The notes under the pieces were generated by a model. That model searched no databases. It saw nothing but the letters and a program-made list of their open reading frames with translations, and had not been told where the DNA came from. A DNA stretch of 28,145 bases, from assembly GCA_002310075.1 (NCBI GenBank), contig DBXU01000168.1:3703-31847 (forward strand). The letters are read 5' to 3'. Shown piece after piece: positions 6,817 through 13,679 of the stretch. The first letter of the stretch is position 1; each line of letters opens with the position of its first letter. Both the position numbers and the translations under genes were made by a program. Source of the DNA: Bacteroidales bacterium UBA1204 (GTDB taxonomy: Bacteria > Bacteroidota > Bacteroidia > Bacteroidales > F082).

Positions 6817-8451
6817 CTAGAATTTAGCGACAATAGGGATTTGGCGTTCAGCGCCAAAAGCACGTGGGGAAACACGCAAGATGGGAGCTACCTGTTGACG
6901 CTTGAATTCGTTGCGGTTAACCATCTTGATTGTCCGCTCAACAACTGCACTATCAAAACCCATCGCTGTAATCTCTGCAGCCGATCTTGAGCATTCATTA
7001 TACTGGAACAGGATGGCGTCAAGAAGGCCATAATCAGGCAGACTGTCACTATCCTTCTGATCAGGGCGCAACTCGGCAGAAGGGGCTTTCTCTATGGTGT
7101 GCCATGGGATAATCTCCTTCTCCTTATTAATAAAGCGCGCCAATTCATATGCTTCTGACTTATAGACGTCACCAATCACCGATAGGCCACCGCACATGTC
7201 ACCATACAAAGTTCCATAGCCTACTGAAGCCTCAGATTTATTGCTGGTATTCAACAAAATATTACCAAACTTATTGCTGAAAGCCATAAGGATGACTCCC
7301 CTAATTCGCGCCTGAAGGTTTTCTTCCGTCACGTCAAAGGGGCGACCCTCAAAGAAAGGCTGAAGCTCCTTCTCTAACACATCATAAACAGGCTTTATTG
7401 CAACGGTATCATAATGGATTTGCAACTTTTTGGCAAGTGCCTCGGCATCCGACACAGAATGATCAGTAGAAAATTGCGAAGGGAGCAACACTACCCGTAC
7501 ATTCTCAGCACCAATTGCTTTAGCAGCAAAATAGGTCACCAAGGCGGAATCCAAACCACCAGAAAGGCCTACGATGGCATTCTTGAAGCCCATCTTATGG
7601 AAATAGTCACGGACACCTAATACCAAGGCATCGTGTATCAGCGACATCTTTTCAGGTATGGCTATGTTGTCTTCAGCTGTACGATAAAAATACATGTTAT
7701 CTGTATCAACGACAACAACTGCCTCTTTAAAGAAAGGCAAAGCCGTGTCTATGTGTCCGTTGTTGGCAAAAGCCATAGAACCTCCGTCAAAGATAAGATG
7801 CGTTTGAGCCCCTATTTGATTGACCATAATGAGAGGCAATTCATGCTTCAGCACGGTCTGACGTAAGGTATCGCAACGATAACGCGGCATGGTATAGTCA
7901 AAAGCCGATGCCGCAAGGGCAATAACCATATCTGGAGATAGTCCCTTTAAGTCGTCAATGCGATTTTCCATGAAGATGGGGTCCGAACTCCTGTTCGACA
8001 GATCGTCGCCAATGGCAATGGCAATTCGATGGCCCCCGAAATCCAACAATTGCTCCACATCATGAGATGGTTCAAAATACTTTCGCTCGTCAAACAAAGG
8101 ATTGGATCCAATCTGTTTTTTCTTGAAAACATGTCGCTTGCCTTGATACATAAATACAGCTGCGTTAAAAAGCGGCTTCTGGCCTTCTTCTCCATTCACT
8201 ACAGGTGCACCTACAATAACCGCTATATCATGACAGTGTTTTGAAATATCATCCAAGGATTTCTGGCACTTGCAGATAAAATCTGAAAACTCCAAACAAT
8301 CGTATGGAAAATACCCACAAACCGAAAGCTCCGAAAAAACCACAAGATCGGCACCTTTAGTCTTGGCTTCTGATGCAGCGTCGATTATTTTTTTTGTGTT
8401 TTGCTCAAAATTGCCTACACAATAATTGAGTTGTGCTATTGCTATTTTCAT
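6817..8451 (-). CDS. nadE: NAD+ synthetase with apparently inactive glutaminase domain
   Basis: 544 residues from the ATG at 8451; the frame is open upstream to 8571 but this crosses the promoter core, and the family begins MKIAIAQLNY. Residues 1-about 260 are a nitrilase-type glutaminase domain and about 270-544 the synthetase. The synthetase is intact: SGGLDSA (297-303), NTSNKSEASVGYGTLYGD (401-418) and APSAELRPDQKDSDSLPDYG (456-475). In the glutaminase, Glu41 (FSELSVCGY) and a lysine near 111 remain, but the nucleophile position, normally Ile-Cys-Glu-Asp, reads IGDD (147-150): Cys is Gly148. The usual LPxYxVFDE stretch is also altered (QIGSNPLFDE). The enzyme converts deamido-NAD to NAD with ATP; without the cysteine it probably uses free ammonia rather than glutamine. 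It has its own promoter and a shared terminator. Confidence 0.94.
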   Translation of the reverse strand: MKIAIAQLNYCVGNFEQNTKKIIDAASEAKTKGADLVVFSELSVCGYFPYDCLEFSDFICKCQKSLDDISKHCHDIAVIVGAPVVNGEEGQKPLFNAAVFMYQGKRHVFKKKQIGSNPLFDERKYFEPSHDVEQLLDFGGHRIAIAIGDDLSNRSSDPIFMENRIDDLKGLSPDMVIALAASAFDYTMPRYRCDTLRQTVLKHELPLIMVNQIGAQTHLIFDGGSMAFANNGHIDTALPFFKEAVVVVDTDNMYFYRTAEDNIAIPEKMSLIHDALVLGVRDYFHKMGFKNAIVGLSGGLDSALVTYFAAKAIGAENVRVVLLPSQFSTDHSVSDAEALAKKLQIHYDTVAIKPVYDVLEKELQPFFEGRPFDVTEENLQARIRGVILMAFSNKFGNILLNTSNKSEASVGYGTLYGDMCGGLSVIGDVYKSEAYELARFINKEKEIIPWHTIEKAPSAELRPDQKDSDSLPDYGLLDAILFQYNECSRSAAEITAMGFDSAVVERTIKMVNRNEFKRQQVAPILRVSPRAFGAERQIPIVAKF

Positions 8452-8476
8452 CTGTTTATAAATTTGTTTTAAGCCA

Positions 8477-8484
8477 CAAAGGTA
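8477..8484 (-). promoter_or_regulatory. -7 promoter core for nadE
   Basis: TACCTTTG on the minus strand fits TAnnTTTG and lies 25 bases before the nadE ATG. No convincing -33 element. Confidence 0.55.
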
Positions 8485-8525
8485 ATTTATTTTATCGAGA
8501 AACACATAGATTGAAAAATGATTCT

Positions 8526-8533
8526 TAATTTTG
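8526..8533 (+). promoter_or_regulatory. -7 promoter core for the beta-barrel gene at 8572
   Basis: TAATTTTG matches TAnnTTTG and lies 38 bases before the ATG. It is divergent from the nadE promoter, about 40 bases away. Confidence 0.5.
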
Positions 8534-8571
8534 TAGTCAAATAACTTAGTATTCATTAAAACACCATTCAA

Positions 8572-9291
8572 ATGAAAAAAACATCTCTTCTTCTTGCTGC
8601 ATTACTCATGATGGGTAGCGCTGCTTTTGCCGGTGGCGGTTTCGACCTTTCCATCGGCCCTAAGGTCGGTTACCAAACCACGAAGCTTTCCTACCAGAAA
8701 GAAGATATCAAAACTGGTTTCATGAACAGCTTTACCATTGGAGTGTTTGGCCGTGTGGAAATTGGCCACTTCTATGTACAGCCTGAAGTGCTTTGGTTCA
8801 AAACCTCCAACGCCTTCGACATGACGATCGACACTTCCAATGCCTCTGTCCAGAACATCGAAATCCCTAATGGCTTACAGTTTACCATGACGAGAAAAGC
8901 CATGAACATCCAAGTTCCTTTGTTGTTTGGCTACAAACTAGAACTTACTGACAACATCGCCCTTCGTGCCCAGATTGGTCCCACTGCCAACTTCATCATC
9001 CCCGAGAAAACCGTGGTTCAAAAGTCGGCTTCGGTCGGAGAAGCTGATTTCCCGGAACAACTTCAAAATGCCGAATTCGACACCAAAGACATCGCTTGGG
9101 GCCTTCAGATGGGCGTTGGCGTCGACATCCTTCGCTTCACACTCGACATCAACTACAACAAAGGTATCACCAAAGTCTTTGGTGCCGAGGTAATCAACAA
9201 CACGGAATGGGGCCAATACATCAACACCAATAATATTGACAACACGAAACAAAACATGTTCATGGTTACGGTTGGTTACAAATTATTGTAA
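8572..9291 (+). CDS. Outer membrane beta-barrel protein (porin-like)
   Basis: 239 residues. MKKTSLLLAALLMMGSAAFA is a signal peptide (1-20). The rest shows alternating hydrophobic and polar residues with glycine-aromatic strands, such as FDLSIGPKVGYQTTKLS at the start, FGRVEIGHFYVQPEVLWFK after it, AMNIQVPLLFGYKLEL mid-protein and FMVTVGYKLL at the end. This is the layout of the small 8-10 strand outer-membrane proteins (OMP_b-brl_2 group) common in Bacteroidetes. No enzymatic or ligand-binding motif is visible, so the function is unknown: a structural porin or a receptor component are both possible. It is a single-gene unit with its own promoter and a bidirectional terminator shared with a similar gene on the other strand. 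Confidence 0.85.
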   Translation: MKKTSLLLAALLMMGSAAFAGGGFDLSIGPKVGYQTTKLSYQKEDIKTGFMNSFTIGVFGRVEIGHFYVQPEVLWFKTSNAFDMTIDTSNASVQNIEIPNGLQFTMTRKAMNIQVPLLFGYKLELTDNIALRAQIGPTANFIIPEKTVVQKSASVGEADFPEQLQNAEFDTKDIAWGLQMGVGVDILRFTLDINYNKGITKVFGAEVINNTEWGQYINTNNIDNTKQNMFMVTVGYKLL

Positions 9292-9308
9292 TCTTCAAAC
9301 GTGCCCAT

Positions 9309-9347
9309 AAAAAAAGAGCAGCTCGACATGAGCTGCTCTTTTTTTAT
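9309..9347. terminator. Bidirectional intrinsic terminator between two beta-barrel genes
   Basis: AAAAAGAGCAGCT (9311-9323), a loop CGACATG, then AGCTGCTCTTTTTTT (from 9331). The stem is perfect with A/T runs on both sides and sits between convergent genes ending at 9291 and 9367. Confidence 0.92.
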
Positions 9348-9366
9348 TTTAGATAAACGAATCGGA

Positions 9367-10089
9367 TCAGAAGAGAACACCCACTTCGATACCAATTCGG
9401 TTTTGAAGAACGTTCAACTTGGTCTCACGCTCACCAATCTTTTCACCATTCTCAAAATAGAATTTGTAATGGTTAGGAGCAATAGAATTGATGTTGTTGA
9501 TGAAGTCGTGTGAGAAATAAACGCCAGCGAAAAGGCGGGTCGACTCATCAAGGGCATACTGGGCACCAGCGCCAATCTTCAGAGAAGCGCGGAGATTGCT
9601 GTATTCCTTGTTTGTGGCAACCCAATCGGTGGCCTGGTCGTCCTGAACCTTAACTCTCTGAGCATAGCCAATGCCAGCACCCACTTGAGCATAGACACGA
9701 AGCGGAAGATTACCAAGCTCGTTGGTCATCATCTTCAGCATCAACGGAATCTCGTAAACGGTAGCCTTGTACTTTCTATCAACGGAGTAGGTTTCCAACA
9801 CCGGAACGGAATCAGTAGTCATTCTACCATTCAAGAAGCTGTAATGGCCACGATTCATGTTGACATTGACACCGGTAACGATGGCATAGTTGTCAGCGAA
9901 ATAATACTCCGCAACAACACCAACGCCAAAGCCAGTCTTCATGCCTTGATTGGTAGCGGCACCCGTAGTGGAACCTGTCCAGTCAAAACCAGGGCCTAAT
10001 TTAAAACCAAAGGCAAAACCATTGTTCTGTGCTGAAACAGTCAGCGACATGGCCATCAGAAGGCCAATGATAAGTAAATTTTTTTTCAT
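9367..10089 (-). CDS. Outer membrane beta-barrel protein
   Basis: 240 residues. Residues 1-20 (MKKNLLIIGLLMAMSLTVSA) are a signal peptide with cleavage before QNN. Beta-strand segments include FAFGFKLGPGFDWTG, TGFGVGVVAEYYFADNYAIV, LPLRVYAQVGAGIGYAQRV and LKIGAGAQYAL, and the protein ends in GIEVGVLF with a C-terminal phenylalanine, as required by the outer-membrane insertion signal. It belongs to the same broad group as the gene at 8572 but the sequences are not close, so this is not a recent duplication. The substrate or role cannot be read from the sequence. It has its own promoter core at 10121-10128 and shares a terminator with its convergent neighbour. Confidence 0.85.
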   Translation of the reverse strand: MKKNLLIIGLLMAMSLTVSAQNNGFAFGFKLGPGFDWTGSTTGAATNQGMKTGFGVGVVAEYYFADNYAIVTGVNVNMNRGHYSFLNGRMTTDSVPVLETYSVDRKYKATVYEIPLMLKMMTNELGNLPLRVYAQVGAGIGYAQRVKVQDDQATDWVATNKEYSNLRASLKIGAGAQYALDESTRLFAGVYFSHDFINNINSIAPNHYKFYFENGEKIGERETKLNVLQNRIGIEVGVLF

Positions 10090-10120
10090 TTGATTATAAA
10101 TTTAGGTTAGTATCTGGGGA

Positions 10121-10128
10121 CAAAAGTA
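10121..10128 (-). promoter_or_regulatory. -7 promoter core for the beta-barrel gene at 10089
   Basis: TACTTTTG on the minus strand matches TAnnTTTG, 31 bases before the ATG at 10089. No clear -33 match. Confidence 0.55.
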
Positions 10129-10162
10129 GACTTTTTTTTCCGATTAGGAAGAGTTTTTCGGC

Positions 10163-10200
10163 AAAAAAGTCAACATGTATCATATATATGTCAACTTTTT
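10163..10200 (-). terminator. AT-rich hairpin after the AsmA-family gene
   Basis: Starting 8 bases after the AsmA stop, the minus strand reads AAAAAGTTGACAT, an 11-base loop, then ATGTTGACTTTTTT. The arms can pair over 13 positions, two of them G-U wobbles, and end in a run of T, so this is a plausible but GC-poor terminator for the envelope operon. The same bases also form a direct repeat of GTTGAC with a 21-base period, upstream of the next promoter. Confidence 0.45.
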
Positions 10201-10207
10201 CAATTCA

Positions 10208-13200
10208 TCATCTCACATTCTCTTTCAAGCGGTCGGCAATCTTTTTCTTCAATTCAAAATACATCTGTTCGCGGTCGTTGCGCTTGTTTGGCTTATAAAG
10301 GTTCGGGTACTTGCATTCTTCAAGTTTGTACTCCAACTTGTTGAGGGGTCCGGAGATTTTCAAGCCCATACGCAATGGCAAAGGAGACTTCGTTACCGAA
10401 AGATGGTATTCGCCAGTCTTGTCGAGTTGCATTCGGCCATCAACGGTGACCTTGTATTTCCCTATGGCAATCTGCGAAGGCCACAAATCAATTTCATCCT
10501 TGAAGGCTGTGAGTTGCACGTCAAGGCTGTCAACACGATATTCACCATTTGTGCTGACATTCAACATATCAGTGATTTTCGTAAAGGTGAATTTGTCTTT
10601 CACCGTCAGGTTTTTGCCTTCGATGTCGGCAGCAGCACGCAAGGTGGAAATCTTAGGCTGATAATTTGACTTAAGGTAGGTTTCAGCACCAATATGGAAC
10701 TCGCCTTGCCCGTCAAAGGTTCTCAGCATAGGAACTAGCGTATCAATGTACGGCACCATGTGCAGCAAATCATTGATCTGAACATCTAAGAGATGAAAGT
10801 CCATGGCGAGGAAAAGATTATTCTTCCTTGGTGATTGATAGAGGGCGGTAAGCTGCATTTCAGCGGCTTTATTGGTGAAGCCAATTTCCTGCAAAATCAG
10901 GGTGCCATCTTTTACAGTCATGGTGCCACTAAGGTTGTTCAAATCGAAGTTATCGTACAAAGCTTTTTTCGTGTTAAGAATAAAGCTGAAATCAATACCT
11001 TCAGGAACCATGAAAGGATCGCCTTCCTGGCTTTCACCCTTACTCTCTTCTCCAGAACGACCCAAGCCGCTGGTCAAGTCCAAGATTTCATTGATATCAA
11101 CAAAATTGGAAGTAAGTTGCATCTCGCCTTTCATCAAATTCTTATGGTCTTCGATCCATTCCTTGATGCCGATGACGCTACCTTGCAGGCTCATGTCAGA
11201 TTTGCCAATACGGAAAGTGCTTTTCTTGAAATCCAATTCACTGGAGTTGAACAAGAAGTCGATGTTATTGATCTGGATATCCTCCCCCAAGCTCGCAATT
11301 TGCACCGTAGCATCATTGAGCATAAAATCAGCTGTCGGATTCCATCGGTTCAAGAAATCAGATTTGTTCTTGTTTTGGTTTACCGATGCATTGATTTTCA
11401 ATGTATTGCTATTCACTGCATAAGCATGGCCCATCTTTGCATCAATTCTTTTGCCATCGAGTGTAACACGAGCGTTCAGACGTTTTGAGTTCTTGTCAGG
11501 CGTAGTCACGAAAGTGATGGCGGGCGTGTTGATGTGGGCATCAATGGTATCATAAACAATGTCCAATTTGCTGCAATTGATGGCGGCATCCATCAGCATC
11601 TTTTCTATTCCACCCTTGAAACTATCGGCAGATAGTTTGATATCGGGGCTCCTCAAATCCGCAGTAATACTTTTCCCGACCTTGGCGTTCAATGCATTGG
11701 TAGCAAGTGAAACAAACACGCCTTTGCGGCCTTTTTCCTTCGCCCCAGCAGGCAAGGTAAGCCCCACATTCAATAATGGAGAAACGGCATGGATAGTGTC
11801 CATGTCAAAAGCGAAATCTTTGATTCTCATGTTGGCCTTTGCCACCAAACGATTGAAGTCATAGTCCTTGAGCGACTTCAGCAGCTGCTTCAAGGTAAAG
11901 TTAGCATCCAGATTAAGGTCTGTACGGCCGGCTAATTTCATGTTTTTCGGCAAGAAACCTTTCAGATCTGCCATAGGCACATCGCCTTTAACATTCAACT
12001 TGAAGCCCAAATTGCCCATAAGGTCGTCGACAAGACCTTTGACTTTCAAATCGCTACGATTGAATCTCGCATCGAGGCTGTTGACCTCTACCTTACCCAT
12101 TTTGTTGGTCAAATCGAGGCTAAGCAAACCATCAAGATCCAGCACCTGGAATGGATAGGGCAAGTCGTGCACGTCAACAAGCAAATCGTTGCTAATGACC
12201 TTAGCCGTAATCTCTGGGACAAGGCTGTCGTTGATGACACCTTTAACTGTAGCATCAGAGATGGTCAACCTTCCGGAATATGCCACATCGCTGAGAGTCT
12301 GCTGCAAATCGTGGGGTAAAAACGAAATCACATCCTCCACAACTAACGGGTTGGTATTCACATCCAAATCCAAATTAATGTCACCATTATCGGCCACAGC
12401 CATGTCGCCATCGATGTTGAACAGGAAGTCGTTCAAACCTATTTGAGCATGGTCCAGATGACCTGACAAGTCTTTTATGCCAAAACTGACTGGCAGCGTC
12501 AGATTCAAGGTGTCATTTTTAAGATAAGGTTCTCCTATATTCAAGCAAACATCGGGGGTCTTTAGTTGGAGCCTCCCGTCAATCCGATCAAGTTGAAAGA
12601 TATTGCCTTCGAAGTCAAGGTCTAACGGCTGAAGCGACAATTCCACGTTTTTGATTCGCAAACCAACGTTATCGGCCAACAAGGCCAAATCAGCATCGAT
12701 GTCGTTGTCACGCATCTTGCCTTTCATGTCTAGATCAAGGCCTCTGGCACTCCCAGTCATTTGTGTACGGGCATCTTTATATAGCAAGTCTGTATTAACC
12801 AGTTTCACCTCCTCAATGTCCACTAAATAGTCAAAAGTAGCGGTTGTATCACTCTTTTCTTTTGTGTTAAACACATCAAGGTTGCTATGACCTTCATGAT
12901 CCGTATAAAGGTTGACTAAAGCGTCTTCAAGGATGCACTTCCTGATGACGATTTCCTTTTCCCTCAATAGTTTCTTGACATCCAAAACCACAATTAGGTT
13001 GTCGATATTGGCTAAAGTGTCGGAAGGCGATCCTTCCATCGGGTTGAGAAGTGCAACATTCTCGATATTGACACCCACGTTGGGAAAAGTCTTGAAAAGT
13101 GTTAGGTCTGCTTTACCCAGTTGCATTTCACAATTGATGTAACGTGGAGCATATTTCTTGACCATCTTGGTCAACCGGCCAGAGGAAGTGAACATGGCCA

Positions 13201-13279
13201 CGGCAATACCTGCAACAATCAACACCAACCCGACAAGGGAAGCCAAGGTAATGCCTGTTATCTTTAATGCCTTTTTCAT
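10208..13279 (-). CDS. AsmA-family large envelope protein
   Basis: 1023 residues. One N-terminal membrane segment (about 7-30, ITGITLASLVGLVLIVAGIA) anchors the protein in the inner membrane; the rest is a long, beta-rich periplasmic part. The start matches AsmA/AsmA_2 proteins: VKKYAPRYINCEMQLGKADL and TLFKTFPNVGVNIENVAL (about 61-78), then many repeats of short strands typical of the repeating-groove lipid-transfer fold. The C-terminal part (PLPLRMGLKISGPLNKLEYKL) is the conserved AsmA C-terminal region. Such proteins are thought to bridge inner and outer membranes and carry phospholipids or affect outer-membrane assembly; that role is inferred. It lies 3 bases after the lipoprotein gene and ends the operon that starts at 18599. 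Confidence 0.9.
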   Translation of the reverse strand: MKKALKITGITLASLVGLVLIVAGIAVAMFTSSGRLTKMVKKYAPRYINCEMQLGKADLTLFKTFPNVGVNIENVALLNPMEGSPSDTLANIDNLIVVLDVKKLLREKEIVIRKCILEDALVNLYTDHEGHSNLDVFNTKEKSDTTATFDYLVDIEEVKLVNTDLLYKDARTQMTGSARGLDLDMKGKMRDNDIDADLALLADNVGLRIKNVELSLQPLDLDFEGNIFQLDRIDGRLQLKTPDVCLNIGEPYLKNDTLNLTLPVSFGIKDLSGHLDHAQIGLNDFLFNIDGDMAVADNGDINLDLDVNTNPLVVEDVISFLPHDLQQTLSDVAYSGRLTISDATVKGVINDSLVPEITAKVISNDLLVDVHDLPYPFQVLDLDGLLSLDLTNKMGKVEVNSLDARFNRSDLKVKGLVDDLMGNLGFKLNVKGDVPMADLKGFLPKNMKLAGRTDLNLDANFTLKQLLKSLKDYDFNRLVAKANMRIKDFAFDMDTIHAVSPLLNVGLTLPAGAKEKGRKGVFVSLATNALNAKVGKSITADLRSPDIKLSADSFKGGIEKMLMDAAINCSKLDIVYDTIDAHINTPAITFVTTPDKNSKRLNARVTLDGKRIDAKMGHAYAVNSNTLKINASVNQNKNKSDFLNRWNPTADFMLNDATVQIASLGEDIQINNIDFLFNSSELDFKKSTFRIGKSDMSLQGSVIGIKEWIEDHKNLMKGEMQLTSNFVDINEILDLTSGLGRSGEESKGESQEGDPFMVPEGIDFSFILNTKKALYDNFDLNNLSGTMTVKDGTLILQEIGFTNKAAEMQLTALYQSPRKNNLFLAMDFHLLDVQINDLLHMVPYIDTLVPMLRTFDGQGEFHIGAETYLKSNYQPKISTLRAAADIEGKNLTVKDKFTFTKITDMLNVSTNGEYRVDSLDVQLTAFKDEIDLWPSQIAIGKYKVTVDGRMQLDKTGEYHLSVTKSPLPLRMGLKISGPLNKLEYKLEECKYPNLYKPNKRNDREQMYFELKKKIADRLKENVR

Positions 13280-13282
13280 GCG

Positions 13283-13645
13283 TTATTCCACTTTCGTATA
13301 ATGATGAGTTTTTCCATAGTCGTCGCTATATGAAAGTTCCGACTGGGTAAGCATTGTGATGGTATATACCTTGGGGACGGTCACGAAAGTTCCCAAATGT
13401 TCGTGAATCAGGGTGCTACCTTCCAACGTCCATTTGAAAAGTTGGGCTTCTTCCTCGCCAATATCGTCGTCCACATCCCATGTGGCGCCCAACCCCGTTT
13501 CGTCATACCGCTCATAAACAGAGCCTTCCTGCCACTTGCCATAAAGCAAGTTCACGTCAGGGTCCTTGGAACCCATCGGATCGCCACATGAGCTCATGAA
13601 AAGTGTCACAACTGACAAGAATGCTATATAAAAGACTTTTTTCAT
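13283..13645 (-). CDS. Small lipoprotein, lipocalin-like
   Basis: 120 residues. The N-terminus MKKVFYIAFLSVVTLFMSSC is a lipoprotein signal with Cys20 as the lipid-attachment site. The mature part contains LLYGKWQEGSVYERYDETG, an acidic loop (DVDDDIGEEEAQLF), and strands FKWTLEGSTLIHEH, KVYTITMLTQSELSYSD. A leading G-x-W followed by a strand ladder is what small lipocalin-like lipoproteins of Bacteroidetes show; I do not recognise a specific named family. It sits 3 bases before the AsmA-family start and 34 bases after the second AlgJ-like gene, with no promoter core between, so it belongs to the same operon and probably acts in the envelope. The function is unknown. Confidence 0.85.
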   Translation of the reverse strand: MKKVFYIAFLSVVTLFMSSCGDPMGSKDPDVNLLYGKWQEGSVYERYDETGLGATWDVDDDIGEEEAQLFKWTLEGSTLIHEHLGTFVTVPKVYTITMLTQSELSYSDDYGKTHHYTKVE

Positions 13646-13679
13646 GTATTATTAATCACTCCAATAATCATACCAATAT

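Noticed and set aside
8572..10089. Recent duplication of two beta-barrel genes
   Set aside because: The proteins share size and fold type but little sequence, and they face each other across a terminator.
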